Source: Bdellovibrio sp.
GTDB lineage: Bacteria; Bdellovibrionota; Bacteriovoracia; Bacteriovoracales; Bacteriovoracaceae
Direction: 5' to 3'
Length of the DNA: 64,000 nucleotides
Assembly (NCBI GenBank): GCA_016187935.1
Contig: JACPIU010000019.1
Location: 1-64,000, forward strand
Below the pieces are notes generated by a model. The model had not been told where the DNA came from. It did not search any database and saw only the letters and a list, made by a program, of their open reading frames with translations. Positions 36,617-46,737 of this stretch are shown here, one piece after another; positions within the stretch are counted from its first letter, which is position 1, and each line of letters begins with the position of its first letter. The position numbers and the translations under genes are program-made.

Positions 36617-37900
36617 ATGTCCTCAGTGGCCCACAAAATTGATTTTCATGATGATCTCTCGGCCCTGGTATTAACGGAAGAACGTATCTTTGCTGCCAAT
36701 ATCCCTCTTGAGGAGCTTTGCGTCCTTGAACTCCCTGATACCACAAGTTATGGGCCCCTTTGGATTCGTGACCTTAAAAAAGTCCTCGATCGCTTCCCTG
36801 AACTCTACGATCACGGCCGTCTGCGCGTCTTTGGCAGTGAACAGGCCATGGATCTATGGGAACACCCTTCTCTGGGGCGCCGCCGGCCATCCCTAGCTCC
36901 AAGAATTCCTGAAAATCCCTTAGAGGATGCCTTGATTCTCATTCGAAAAAGTTCCACTGAATATGGCCCTTATCAATATACCGAAGTCTTATGCATGGTG
37001 GAAAAAGGTGAATTTGAGCTGACTGATTCCTATAGTATCGATAGCGGTAAAACGTGGGATCGACTCCACAATATCGAAGCGCTCAATCGTCGCACGAAAT
37101 TGAATGCCGATCGACTACCGAAGGCCGTGCCCACTATGGCCCAGGAAACTCCTCTAAAAGTCCAATTTTTCCAGATGAAATCTCTTGAAGTGCCTCCCAG
37201 TAACCTTTTTCGGGGTATGGCCGAATCTGGTTTCTTAAATGCCGCCAAGATTGCCGCCACCAACGTTCTCTTTCCCCTTCCCCGTCTCGTCTTTTCAAAA
37301 GTCAGTGAGCATTTGGCCGGTCCCATTGGTCAGTTGCTGGATACCACAACAAAAAAAATGGTTGCAGGAGTGATTGCGGGCCTGAGCGTGATGGCCATTT
37401 TAACATTTATTTTTGTGCAATTTTTAAGGTCTGATGCCCCAAACACGAGTGAAATGAATGCGATTGAAAATATTTCTGAGAACTCAAATGATACTGGAGT
37501 TCACCGAACTTATGCCAAGCGTTCACCAAGTTCAAAAACAAGTAGAACCGAAACCCATCGCAATAGTCGCCCACCTGTTATTAATACTTCGAACACCTCA
37601 TTTACAAAATCCAAGGCCTACCAAGATTCGCAGCAGAATCAATACAGGGATGGTGAGGATATTGATAACGGAAATGATCCACAAGAAAATCAACCCTATG
37701 ATCAACAAGAAGACCCGGTAGAACAAGATGAAATTCGTCGTAAATTGGCGCGAGAAACAATCGCTCCCGAAGACGCTAGCACAGCTGGCCCGGCGATAGA
37801 CACCGCCGCTAATGCCACTCAACCTCCGGTTGATGAGGAAGGCCGTGATATCATCCAACCGGCCCCACCCGCAGAAACTTTCATCGAAGCTCAAGAATGA
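36617..37900 (+). CDS. Membrane protein with GYF_2-like domain and low-complexity tail
   Basis: 427 residues. Residues about 105-155 resemble a GYF_2-type domain (TEYGPYQYTEVLCMVEKGE, ending in a Trp-containing segment), often a peptide-binding module near membranes in bacteria. One transmembrane helix is at about 246-268 (VAGVIAGLSVMAILTFIF), so the N-terminal half is probably cytoplasmic and the Ser/Asn/Asp/Gln/Pro-rich acidic tail (about 270-427) exported. GGGAG lies a few bases before the ATG. It precedes tmk on the same strand. The role is unknown. Confidence 0.7.
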   Translation: MSSVAHKIDFHDDLSALVLTEERIFAANIPLEELCVLELPDTTSYGPLWIRDLKKVLDRFPELYDHGRLRVFGSEQAMDLWEHPSLGRRRPSLAPRIPENPLEDALILIRKSSTEYGPYQYTEVLCMVEKGEFELTDSYSIDSGKTWDRLHNIEALNRRTKLNADRLPKAVPTMAQETPLKVQFFQMKSLEVPPSNLFRGMAESGFLNAAKIAATNVLFPLPRLVFSKVSEHLAGPIGQLLDTTTKKMVAGVIAGLSVMAILTFIFVQFLRSDAPNTSEMNAIENISENSNDTGVHRTYAKRSPSSKTSRTETHRNSRPPVINTSNTSFTKSKAYQDSQQNQYRDGEDIDNGNDPQENQPYDQQEDPVEQDEIRRKLARETIAPEDASTAGPAIDTAANATQPPVDEEGRDIIQPAPPAETFIEAQE

Positions 37901-37961
37901 TTTTCACTATTAGCGCTTGAAGCTTTACAGACCATGGGATTGTGGGCATTCTTTTTATCCT

Positions 37962-38672
37962 ATGGAACATGTACCACAAGAACTTTTACAATCTTTTCGC
38001 CCACCAGCATTTCATCACTCTTATTTTATCAGTTTTGAAGGCATTGAAGGTTCGGGTAAGACAACTCAAATCAGGCTCACCAAAGAATTTTTGGAAGAAA
38101 GAAATTTTCGCGTCCTAATTTTACGAGAACCAGGCGGCACCACTTTTGGTGAACACTTACGCCAAGCTGTTCTGAGCACCACCACGCAACTTCATCCTCT
38201 GGCCGAAGCTTATCTTTTTGCCGCATCACGCGCTCAACTCCTTCATGAAGTTGTCATGAAGGAACTATCTATCCCCAATACTGTTGTCATTTGTGATCGC
38301 TATCTCGACAGTACTTTGGTCTATCAAGGAAAGGCACGCAATTTAGGTCATCGATTAATCCTTGAAATTCACCAACATTTCCCTCTGAACCTAACCCCCC
38401 ATATCACTTTCTTTTTGGAGATTGGTCTCGACACTTCTCGCGATCGCCAGCGTCAGCGTAATAGTCCGAAGGATTATTTTGAAGGGCAAGGGGAGGCCTT
38501 CTACCGCAAGCTCATTGAAGGATACCAGGAAGTCCGGGAGCTTTTTCCGGATCGTATCTGCACTCTTAATGGTGAACTGGTGCCAGATGAAGTTTTTGCC
38601 CTCATACAAGAACGGTTAAATGCATTATTAAAAAGCGATCCCTCCGTAGAAAAAGATGGCAAGCGCTCTTAA
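37962..38672 (+). CDS. tmk: Thymidylate kinase
   Basis: Phosphorylates dTMP to dTDP. The P-loop GIEGSGKTTQ, the DRY-type segment CDRYLDSTLVYQG and REPGGT (dTMP site) are all present; the C-terminal LID region has the Arg-rich DRQRQRN. A TTG at 37917 would add 15 residues, but the ATG at 37962 is closer to the family's start; even so about 20 residues precede the first beta strand, an N-terminal extension compared with E. coli. No good ribosome site was seen for either. It overlaps holB by 17 bases. Confidence 0.93.
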   Translation: MEHVPQELLQSFRPPAFHHSYFISFEGIEGSGKTTQIRLTKEFLEERNFRVLILREPGGTTFGEHLRQAVLSTTTQLHPLAEAYLFAASRAQLLHEVVMKELSIPNTVVICDRYLDSTLVYQGKARNLGHRLILEIHQHFPLNLTPHITFFLEIGLDTSRDRQRQRNSPKDYFEGQGEAFYRKLIEGYQEVRELFPDRICTLNGELVPDEVFALIQERLNALLKSDPSVEKDGKRS

Positions 38673-39432
38673 AAATCTACAAAATCTTCATGCTCAAAAA
38701 AAACTAGCAAATGTTTATTTGATACTACCTGCTTGTGGCACTCCAAATGGATTTCCAGGGGATGTTAAGGAAAAGGCCATGTCTTATTGGAGACGCCTGC
38801 TGATGGATAACATCCACCTTTGGGAACAAGACATGAATCCTGTCTCAAGCCAACTTGGCCACCCGGATATGCTTTTGATTCGACCATCTGAAGGACGCAT
38901 CAACTATGTGGTGCAAGATTTTGAAGAATATTTTCGTGAAATAAATTATCGCCCCGGACAATGGGCCTTCCGCTACCTGATTATTGAATCGGCCGATCGC
39001 ATTCCTCCGGTAGTCGCCAACAAACTGCTTATGTCTTTGGAATTTTCGCCTCCATGGTGCGTGCATTTTCTCCTATGCGACTCAACCCGCCCCCTGCTGC
39101 CCACCATCGAGAGTCGCGCCATTAATATCAATTTGAATTCCGAAGATTTTGCCGGACTCAAGATGCAAGAGAATGCAACGCCGATCAAACTGCCCAACGA
39201 TCTTCAGGAATTGTTAAAGGAAATTCAAAAAAATGCAGAAGCGGCCGGTCGCTGGGAATCTGATTTACTGAACCTGATCCTCAACCATCCACAATTTGAT
39301 AAGGGAAATAATTCTTGGCAGCTGTGCAAAATTTTGTCACGAAATGTCACTTCACTGGCCTTTAGAAATCCGGCCTATGAACGAATAGTGCCTCTTTGGC
39401 ACCTTTTTAAAAGCTTAGATCAACATAATTAG
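38656..39432 (+). CDS. holB: DNA polymerase III delta' subunit-like protein
   Basis: A clamp-loader subunit. The 258 residues show the core HPDMLLIRP, then YLIIESADRIPPVVANKLLMSLEFSPPWCVHFLLCDSTRPLLPTIESR-like conserved stretches (about 70-155): the sensor-type Asn-Lys-Leu and the T-I-x-S-R motif of DnaX/HolB. The canonical P-loop is missing, as in delta' proteins. It is shorter than the E. coli protein (334) and has no obvious zinc-binding Cys cluster. Position between tmk and ricT is the conserved arrangement. The start is ATG at 38656, inside the tmk end. Confidence 0.87.
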   Translation: MASALKNLQNLHAQKKLANVYLILPACGTPNGFPGDVKEKAMSYWRRLLMDNIHLWEQDMNPVSSQLGHPDMLLIRPSEGRINYVVQDFEEYFREINYRPGQWAFRYLIIESADRIPPVVANKLLMSLEFSPPWCVHFLLCDSTRPLLPTIESRAININLNSEDFAGLKMQENATPIKLPNDLQELLKEIQKNAEAAGRWESDLLNLILNHPQFDKGNNSWQLCKILSRNVTSLAFRNPAYERIVPLWHLFKSLDQHN

Positions 39433-39484
39433 ATAACCCTTGTCTCTTTAGGAGATTTGGTGCCAAATTAATGAAAAGGAATGT

Positions 39485-40993
39485 ATGTCAGACTTTCAAA
39501 ATTCCTCCTCAAACGAAATAAAACCGAATGCCAGCGAAGCAGGGAGTCAAATAGAAACAGAAAACGAACCTATTACCGACGAATCAAGTTGGGAACAAGA
39601 AAAATTACCCGGCCCTGAACCCGAGAATATAAACAATGAAGATGGTCCCGCTTTTGATGAGGAACTCGGGAAAGAAAGTGAGAAGGAAGAAACCCGAGAG
39701 CAAGATTCAAGATTTAAAGATGGCCAGATTTTACGCTTTGTAAAAGTACGTTTCTCAGGAAATGCCAAGGCCTTTCCTTTTTATATTGGGAAACGTCAGT
39801 TTCAGTACGGCCAGACAGTCGTGGCCATGTCTGATCGCGGGATGATGGTTGGCTATATCAATTCATTTCCTTATGAAAAGTCGTTCGATAAATCACTCCT
39901 ACCCGTTCGCAGCATCGCCCGTGTCGCCACGGCGGAAGATATCAAGCAGCAGGAAGATTTTGTTTTTAAAGAAAAGGAATCCGAACGCATCTGTTTGGAG
40001 CTGATAGAAAAATACAAACTCGATATGATATTGACCCATGTTGAATATACACAATTTGGGAAAAAAGCGGTTTTCTTTTTTACTGCACCCGCCAGAGTGG
40101 ATTTTCGCGACCTTGTGAAGGAATTAGTCGGTCGCCTACGCATGCGTATCGAATTACGCCAAATTTCCCTTCGCGATCGTGCTGCCGCAATCGGTGGAAT
40201 TGGGGTTTGTGGTCTGCAAACATGCTGCAGCTCTTTTTTATCGGCCTACGGAAACGTCAGTATAAAAATGGCCAAGAACCAAAACCTGGCGCTTGTACCC
40301 TCTAAATTAAATGGTGTTTGTGGACAAATAAAATGTTGCATTAAATATGAAGAAGAGGTTTATAGCGAAAAACGCACTCGCCTCCCGCGAGAAAACTCAT
40401 ATATTCAAACTAAAAATGGCGATTTTGGAAAAGTTTTGCAGTTATCTATCTTGGAAGAGCAATTCGAAATGCTGACGGACAAAGGTATCATACGAAACTA
40501 TGCCGGGGATATGTTTGATCCCAAACTGCTGGTGGCCCCAGGCAAAAAATTTCCTGAGAGTTTTGAGTTTGTGACGAGAGAGACTGGACCTGTAATGACG
40601 CTCGCCACTTGCCATAATCTGCTAGCGCAATACTTGCCTCAACCAGTTTCTAAGGCCGCCGACGAATCCGAAATGACAACTGAGTTTGATAAAGAGGATG
40701 ACGATATTGCAGGTGAAGATTTTGAAGGATCTCAAGCTCACCCCAATCAAGAGCTTGCACCAGATGATGACTATGACGAAAGCGAAGATGAAGATGAAAG
40801 CGAAGACGAAGAGGAGAATGAAGAGGCCAGTGCGCAAGATATAAAAATGGAAGTACGCCATCAAACAACTCCCCCTTCCGCCCCAATATCAGGGCATGGG
40901 AATGCGAGCACAAAACGAGAAATGGAGCAGGAAAAGAAAAGGCAAAAAGAAAAGGCCCTGCAACGCTTCAAGAAGAGAACAAAAAGGCGCTGA
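39485..40993 (+). CDS. ricT: PSP1/RicT family protein with acidic ends
   Basis: Residues about 80-330 are a PSP1 domain: VKVRFSGNAKAFPFYI, then the RicT Cys signature CGLQTCCSSF and CGQIKCCIKYEEE (about 245-300), which in Bacillus RicT helps bind Fe-S clusters with RicA and RicF. The first 70 residues are Glu-rich and about 100 C-terminal residues are an acidic (Asp/Glu) low-complexity tail ending in a Lys/Arg-rich segment. Both extensions are longer than in RicT of Bacillus. In Bacteria, tmk-holB-ricT is a common order. It follows AAAAGGA and is 52 bases after holB. Confidence 0.88.
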   Translation: MSDFQNSSSNEIKPNASEAGSQIETENEPITDESSWEQEKLPGPEPENINNEDGPAFDEELGKESEKEETREQDSRFKDGQILRFVKVRFSGNAKAFPFYIGKRQFQYGQTVVAMSDRGMMVGYINSFPYEKSFDKSLLPVRSIARVATAEDIKQQEDFVFKEKESERICLELIEKYKLDMILTHVEYTQFGKKAVFFFTAPARVDFRDLVKELVGRLRMRIELRQISLRDRAAAIGGIGVCGLQTCCSSFLSAYGNVSIKMAKNQNLALVPSKLNGVCGQIKCCIKYEEEVYSEKRTRLPRENSYIQTKNGDFGKVLQLSILEEQFEMLTDKGIIRNYAGDMFDPKLLVAPGKKFPESFEFVTRETGPVMTLATCHNLLAQYLPQPVSKAADESEMTTEFDKEDDDIAGEDFEGSQAHPNQELAPDDDYDESEDEDESEDEEENEEASAQDIKMEVRHQTTPPSAPISGHGNASTKREMEQEKKRQKEKALQRFKKRTKRR

Positions 40994-41020
40994 CGAGTCA
41001 TTAATTTCAAAGGGGGAAAA

Positions 41021-42340
41021 GTGCAAACTATCAAAATCCTCCATACTTCAGACTGGCATCTGGGAAAAAAACTTTTCCGATCTTCACGAATGGAAGAGCA
41101 AAAACTATTTCTTAAGTGGTTATTGCACACCATTGTGGAAGATAATGTCGGCATTTTACTTATTTCCGGAGATATCTTCGATTCACCCATTCCCACGGTC
41201 GAAGCACAGGAAGTCTATTTTCAATTTTTAAAAGACACTACGGAACAAACCGCCTGCCGTGTTTTTATTATTTCGGGGAATCATGACAGTGGTCGTTTTC
41301 TCGAAGCTCCTCTGCCTTTTTTACGGCCTTCCCGAATTGAAGTGTTAGGACGTTTTCGTAAGCATCTCAGTGAACATATCTTTTTGCTGCCGGTGGAGAA
41401 TCAAAAAATCGGACTTTTTTTACTGCCTCACTTCAGGGCCAATGATTTACTCCTGCAGGAGCAGACCGCCCAACATGATTCTGATTATGAATGTGATGCT
41501 TTTTTGCACCAACATGTTCTGCTGCGTGCTCTTGAACGAACGGTCAGACAGGCCAAAAATCTGTTGCAGCAACAGGGTGCCAATTTTTCCATTCTCATGG
41601 CCCATCATCTTTTCGGAAACACCCATTATGCCGGATCAGAACTCTTCTTGGGACTCTCCGGCCTTGAAAGCATCCCTACTTCGATTTTTTCCGATACTTT
41701 TGATTACTTGGCCTTAGGCCATCTGCATGGGTTCCAAACTTCCTCCACCAATCCCCTCGCCATCTATCCCGGTTCTCCCATTCCGCTCCATTTCGGTGAA
41801 GACAATTATAAATCCGTTTCCCTATTGGAAATCACGTCAAAGCAAGGACAAATGAAGTCTTCACAAAGTTGCAAGGCCATCCCTCCCTTTCGAATGATTC
41901 TCTCGGTGAGCGGCCAAACCTCCGAACTGGCCGAGAAACTCCGTCATAAGCTGCAAACCCAAGTGGCCACCTTACCACCGTTCATTGAATTGCGAAGCGA
42001 AGGTGGGCCTGTTCTAAGTTCTGATGAAGTCCGTTTTTGTGACCTGGCCAAAGAGTACGATGGCTCAATTTTAAAAATGTCGTATCAAACATCCATAACC
42101 GATCGGGCAGAAATAAATAGCTCCCGCTCACCGATATCCCATGATTTTCCGACTTCTCTCAACTTGCCCCAAATTTTTCAGGCCTTCCATCGTCACAAAT
42201 ACCAAGGTACTGAACCTTCAGAGGCCTTAATGCAAACTTTTTTGAACTCACTGGATGAATGGTCCCATTCGAGCATGTCCCCTTCACAACTTGAGGAGAA
42301 AACGCTGAACGATGAGAATCAAACGACTAACCCTTCATAA
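41021..42340 (+). CDS. sbcD: Exonuclease subunit SbcD
   Basis: The nuclease subunit of the SbcCD (Mre11-Rad50) complex, which processes hairpins and DNA ends. Metallophosphoesterase motifs: LHTSDWHLG (about 5-14), ISGDIFD (about 48-54), SGNHDSGR (about 84-91), LMAHHLFG (about 190) and LGHLHG (about 231). A capping domain follows. The GTG start at 41021 has AGGGGG upstream. Its end overlaps the start of sbcC by 29 bases, the usual coupling. Confidence 0.95.
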   Translation: MQTIKILHTSDWHLGKKLFRSSRMEEQKLFLKWLLHTIVEDNVGILLISGDIFDSPIPTVEAQEVYFQFLKDTTEQTACRVFIISGNHDSGRFLEAPLPFLRPSRIEVLGRFRKHLSEHIFLLPVENQKIGLFLLPHFRANDLLLQEQTAQHDSDYECDAFLHQHVLLRALERTVRQAKNLLQQQGANFSILMAHHLFGNTHYAGSELFLGLSGLESIPTSIFSDTFDYLALGHLHGFQTSSTNPLAIYPGSPIPLHFGEDNYKSVSLLEITSKQGQMKSSQSCKAIPPFRMILSVSGQTSELAEKLRHKLQTQVATLPPFIELRSEGGPVLSSDEVRFCDLAKEYDGSILKMSYQTSITDRAEINSSRSPISHDFPTSLNLPQIFQAFHRHKYQGTEPSEALMQTFLNSLDEWSHSSMSPSQLEEKTLNDENQTTNPS

Positions 42341-44414
42341 CATAGCTTGTTTTAAGGGTGTTCATACGATTGAAATCGAACGAATGCATGGAGACCAGGA
42401 ACTCTTTGCCATTACTGGCGCCACGGGTGCCGGTAAATCCACGCTTCTTGCCTCTCTCTGTCTGGCCCTTTATGGTAAGACTCCCAAGCGGGCCTTAAAC
42501 TCTGCAGATTTTGTTTCCCAAGGCGAAGGGGAAGGAGCAATCCGACTTTCATTTTCCCATGGCCCTGATAATTTTGAGGCCATTTGGTCCTGTCGTCTGC
42601 GCAAGGCCGATGGTACGGTTTTCAAGACCCCCATGGTTAAACGGGATATTTTCAAGGAAGGCATTCCCGTCGAAGGCGGGGCAGAGGAGATTCTCGGACT
42701 CAATTTTGAACAATTCACCAAAACAGTCATCCTTCCCCAAGGTGAGTTTTCTCGCTTTATTCTGGCCAGTGCGACCGAGAGGCGGGATATTCTGGAAACA
42801 CTTTGGCATGGCCCTTCAATGAAAGATTTCAGTTCTCTTTTATGCTCCAAGGCCAATGTGATGCAATCAGAAATCACGCTCCTGAAGGCGAAAGAATCGC
42901 AGTTGCTCGAAATGCATCAACGCGCTCGAGCGACAGAACCTTATCCGAAAGAGACCTTAGAAGCGTCAATCCAAGCAAAAACTATCGCTCTCACCGCCCT
43001 CAATTCTTTTGAGAAAGAGGCCTGCGCTGTTTTGCTCCATTACTCGAAGCTACAACAGTGCTTCCAAGACCAACAAAATCATCAGCGGGCCGCCGATCAG
43101 ACTCAAACTTTTTACCGAAAATACTTTAGAGAACTGGAAGAGATTTCCAGGGAAATTGCCGCTTCCCAATGTGATTTTGAATCCTCTCTGCGTACCTACG
43201 GTAAACATAAACACATCATCGGTGAGGAGTTTGCCCTGCAAAAAGTAATCTCCGATCTGCACTCCCATAATCTTGCTGATTGGCAAAGTAAAATACAAGG
43301 CCTTTTTAAAAATTGGGAAAACCGTCTTACCCTTCTCAAGAAGGCCAGGGCAGAAAATGGTGAAATCTCAATCGCGGGGCCTCTTGCCAAATACAGTGAT
43401 GTATTAAACGGACTCCAGCAAAAGCGAGACCAGCTGCAAAATCAGCTTTTTGAATACAAGCGCAAACGTGACTACTATCTCAATCAATTAGACCTTTGCC
43501 TTGGCCAAATCAAGGAAATTGAGGCAGTCATTCTTGTCACTCTCCAATCTCTTGATATGCTGGCAAAAAAATTAATTCATGATGACTTTAACGACCTGTT
43601 TAAAACCACGATACAGGCCTTAACCTTTATCCCTCAGAAAGAGGAGGTATTTAATCCGCAGCAGTTTTTTTCGGCACTGGATTTATTTATAAAAAACGAA
43701 CTTAAACAACAGAAAGCACAATTGCTCAGTGACATGACTCTGCTGAAAAACCAAATCAGTGAGACTTCACTTGCCGAGCAATTTCAATTGCAAGTCAAAA
43801 CGGAGTTGGCCCAAATACAAAAAGCATTAAGCGATTTAGAAAACCAATATGGGCCGCTTAGTGACTTGCTCAAAGTCTTGGGGCGAGGAGAGTTTCGTGA
43901 CTATATTCTCACTTCTATCGAAAGTTATCTCATCCAACTTGCCAATCATGAACTGTCCTCATTCTGCCAAGGACGTTATCGCTTAGTGGCCTTGACGGTT
44001 TCACATGGGCACGAAATTTTTATCCAAGATACTTTTTTCAACATGAGTGATCGGCTTGAGCGCCCGCGCGATTATACACGCAAGGTGGCCTCATTGTCGG
44101 GGGGGGAAACCTTTTTGGTAGGACTGGCCTTGGCCTTAGGACTATCAGAACTTTTTAAGGGAAATGCCGAAATCGAATCCTTCTTTATTGATGAAGGCCT
44201 GGGCAGCCTCGATGCAGATTCATTGCAAGAAACCTTGGAAGGGCTGCAGCTTTTGGCCAGCAAAGGAAAGCAGGTCGGTATTATTTCCCATATTCCTTCA
44301 TTAAATGACCAACTTCCAACCCATTTTCAAATCACTAAAAATGCCAAAGGAACTTCAACGATAGAAATGCTCCGCTGGGATTGTGCAAATATTGAGAACC
44401 TATTTTCCAAATAA
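42312..44414 (+). CDS. sbcC: Short SbcC-like ATPase lacking a zinc hook
   Basis: The Rad50-like ATPase partner of SbcD. Walker A is GATGAGKS (36-43), the signature LSGGETFLVG lies near 597 and Walker B FFIDEGLGSLD near 634. The central coiled coil (about 180-560) is much shorter than in E. coli (700 versus about 1048 residues) and contains no C-x-x-C zinc hook, so dimerisation through the hook is apparently absent. The Q-loop QGEFSRF near 143 is present. The head domains look complete. The protein is coupled to sbcD, so it is expected to form a DNA-end processing complex. Confidence 0.92.
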   Translation: MRIKRLTLHNIACFKGVHTIEIERMHGDQELFAITGATGAGKSTLLASLCLALYGKTPKRALNSADFVSQGEGEGAIRLSFSHGPDNFEAIWSCRLRKADGTVFKTPMVKRDIFKEGIPVEGGAEEILGLNFEQFTKTVILPQGEFSRFILASATERRDILETLWHGPSMKDFSSLLCSKANVMQSEITLLKAKESQLLEMHQRARATEPYPKETLEASIQAKTIALTALNSFEKEACAVLLHYSKLQQCFQDQQNHQRAADQTQTFYRKYFRELEEISREIAASQCDFESSLRTYGKHKHIIGEEFALQKVISDLHSHNLADWQSKIQGLFKNWENRLTLLKKARAENGEISIAGPLAKYSDVLNGLQQKRDQLQNQLFEYKRKRDYYLNQLDLCLGQIKEIEAVILVTLQSLDMLAKKLIHDDFNDLFKTTIQALTFIPQKEEVFNPQQFFSALDLFIKNELKQQKAQLLSDMTLLKNQISETSLAEQFQLQVKTELAQIQKALSDLENQYGPLSDLLKVLGRGEFRDYILTSIESYLIQLANHELSSFCQGRYRLVALTVSHGHEIFIQDTFFNMSDRLERPRDYTRKVASLSGGETFLVGLALALGLSELFKGNAEIESFFIDEGLGSLDADSLQETLEGLQLLASKGKQVGIISHIPSLNDQLPTHFQITKNAKGTSTIEMLRWDCANIENLFSK

Positions 44415-44444
44415 GTCATTAAATATATTTCACAAGGCACATCT

Positions 44445-46607
44445 TCATCTTCCAAAATTCTGACATCGGGTTTGGGCCTCGGTAAAAGTGGCAGCACTGG
44501 AATGATCTCTTGCTAAAACAGGAGGAATCACATCGATTCCGTCCTTATTGCGATAAGATTGGAAACGAAACTTGTTCCCCTTGGTTTCCCATTTTGTTTT
44601 AAGTGAATTGTAAGCATTCTCAGGATTGGTTGTCGCAAGTGTTCTCAGCTCGGAACAAAACGCTGCCACCGCAGTATCTCGCATAAGATCAGAACCAATA
44701 TCTAGCGTAACTTCAATTTGATCTGTAATTTCTAAATTTCCTGCAGCATTTCTTTTGACTTTAAAAGAACCACCTTGATCCTGATCGCCCATCCCGGTGA
44801 TCGCCACGAGAACTTCATCAGCATCCTCGGCCTTCTCATTGGCCTTAAAAATTAGGCCTGCAATATGAGATTCGAATTTCGCGACACAACCTTTACTCCA
44901 TTCTGCCAGCCTGGTCTCATAGGCCTTCTGCTCTCTCTCAAGTGTTTCGTCACTCTTACCAAAGGCCGCCACCGGTTCATTGGGTTTAGTGGCCATATTG
45001 CAAATATTTTTAAATCGATCAATATTATTGATCTCGGTTAAAACATTGGCACAATGTATATCGACAACTTTTTCTTTATCGCAATCTTTCATGATCCGTT
45101 CATGCAACTCACGGGCCTTGCGAATAGGAGAGAGCACCTCCTCTTTGGAAAATCGGTTGCAAAATGTACTATTCGTTCCAGTCGCATTTTGTGGATTTTG
45201 CGTAACATTTAAGCATTGCTGACAGCCTTCCCGAGTGATTTGGCCTTTTTTCCCGCTACAGAGGGCGGTACAACCATAAACATCATCATTGTAATGAGGA
45301 TGGTTGTGTCCGGGGCCGCCATCATGTCCACAGGTATGCAGGATCTCATGGAAGATCACATCCACTAATGATGATTTTTCATTAAACCCCATTGGAGCAG
45401 AAAGTGGCTTTCGTTGCATACGGGTCACCATCGGATCAAGGCCAGTTAAGAAAAAATCCCCTGGTTTTGCCTCCCAGGCAAAACCATTAGTCGAGTTATA
45501 AAATCGAATTGCTGTCGCCATGCACTCACTTTTCTTGGCCGGGGTCGAGGCATCCCGACAAAATTGTTCGGCATAACGTCGAGGTTGTTCTGATTCTCGT
45601 AGCCCATGATAACACCACTTTTTGGCGTCACCACTATCATTTTGACAGGTGATATCTGCTTCTTGCTGTTCTTGGGGTGTCAACTGTCCCATACCATGCC
45701 CGCAACGAATTCGAGGGCGTTCAGGAATAAGAGAGCGTGTAAGGCAATCATCAACAAAACGGGGATTAATTTGGGCCAAACAAGTAAAACGTTTTTCTGT
45801 TACTTCTCGTAAGGCCTTTTGTAAATTTTCTATTTCTTGGGGATCAGAACAAGAAGCGGTATCGATTCTAAAACCTGAAGGGGTATAAATAGTATCACCT
45901 GTTTTACATGTAAGAAGTGCATAGTTGCGTGCAAAAAGTGCAGCATTTCTAATCATATCCATTTCTACCAAGGATTGGCAGTTGGTTAGGTTACCTCCGT
46001 CACCACTGGGGCGATGGGCAAGACAATCAACATATTCACGCTTGACCAGGGTTCTCATGGCCTGTCTCTCTTGTTCCACTTGCCCTACCGTTTTATATGC
46101 ATCGAGAGATAAACTCTGCTCGCTCTTGACTTCTACCCACTGTCCTTGACGAAGTTCCGATGTGATAATTGTTTTTTCAAGATCACTAAAGACAATTTCA
46201 ATTTTCTTTTTTGCCTCTAGATATTGATGCGTTTCAGATTTGATTCGATCAAATCCATCATAAATAATTGAATGTTTTTCTAGCTGCTTTCCAATTTCTA
46301 ATTCTGGATTATCACTAGTATACAGCAGAGTTTCGCCATTGAAAATTTTAGGCATGTAGCTGTAATGCCATTTTGACATAATGAAAGGTTGTCGCGAATG
46401 AATCAAAATGAGATCTTTGATATTAAAGCCATCAGAATCAAAAGCGCGAATGAGATCAATTTTCCCATCCCCATCGAGATCGATATGGGTGAGCTTCGTG
46501 GTATTTAAGACTTCCATTCCTTCGGAAGTCAAACTGATAGCATGCCCCAACACAGGAGCCATAACGATGACAACAATATAAACGTACAGGATACGTCTCA
46601 ACACCAA
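44445..46607 (-). CDS. Exported Cys-rich protein with HExxH motif (possible metallopeptidase)
   Basis: A 720-residue exported protein of no known family. A signal peptide (about 1-24) precedes an EF-hand-like loop DLDGDGKIDL (43-52). About thirty Cys are scattered from residue 195 on. HEILH at 420-424 (IFHEILHTCGHDG) is the zincin zinc site with Glu 421 as candidate catalyst; GHNHPH at 433-438 could supply a third ligand, though metzincins have the third His at +10 from the first and here that position is Gly. The domain around it (HNHPHYNDD...CTALC, with Cys pairs) looks disulfide-stabilised. It may be a calcium-dependent secreted protease, but cleavage activity is inferred. The start (TTG 46607 or GTG 46604) is uncertain. 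Confidence 0.65.
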   Translation of the reverse strand: MVLRRILYVYIVVIVMAPVLGHAISLTSEGMEVLNTTKLTHIDLDGDGKIDLIRAFDSDGFNIKDLILIHSRQPFIMSKWHYSYMPKIFNGETLLYTSDNPELEIGKQLEKHSIIYDGFDRIKSETHQYLEAKKKIEIVFSDLEKTIITSELRQGQWVEVKSEQSLSLDAYKTVGQVEQERQAMRTLVKREYVDCLAHRPSGDGGNLTNCQSLVEMDMIRNAALFARNYALLTCKTGDTIYTPSGFRIDTASCSDPQEIENLQKALREVTEKRFTCLAQINPRFVDDCLTRSLIPERPRIRCGHGMGQLTPQEQQEADITCQNDSGDAKKWCYHGLRESEQPRRYAEQFCRDASTPAKKSECMATAIRFYNSTNGFAWEAKPGDFFLTGLDPMVTRMQRKPLSAPMGFNEKSSLVDVIFHEILHTCGHDGGPGHNHPHYNDDVYGCTALCSGKKGQITREGCQQCLNVTQNPQNATGTNSTFCNRFSKEEVLSPIRKARELHERIMKDCDKEKVVDIHCANVLTEINNIDRFKNICNMATKPNEPVAAFGKSDETLEREQKAYETRLAEWSKGCVAKFESHIAGLIFKANEKAEDADEVLVAITGMGDQDQGGSFKVKRNAAGNLEITDQIEVTLDIGSDLMRDTAVAAFCSELRTLATTNPENAYNSLKTKWETKGNKFRFQSYRNKDGIDVIPPVLARDHSSAATFTEAQTRCQNFGR

Positions 46608-46737
46608 ACACCCTACTCATTTTTATCGGAATAAAGACCTGTTAACTTCAATTTCATGTAAAAACGAGAGGCTAGATTGTCGAACATCGCGGTGAGATTC
46701 CCCCCCAATGCACTATATCGAGAGCGAATTCATTGGG

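Noticed and set aside
44415-44444. Possible terminator between sbcC and the HExxH gene
   Set aside because: No stem with a T-tract can be drawn in the 30-base gap.
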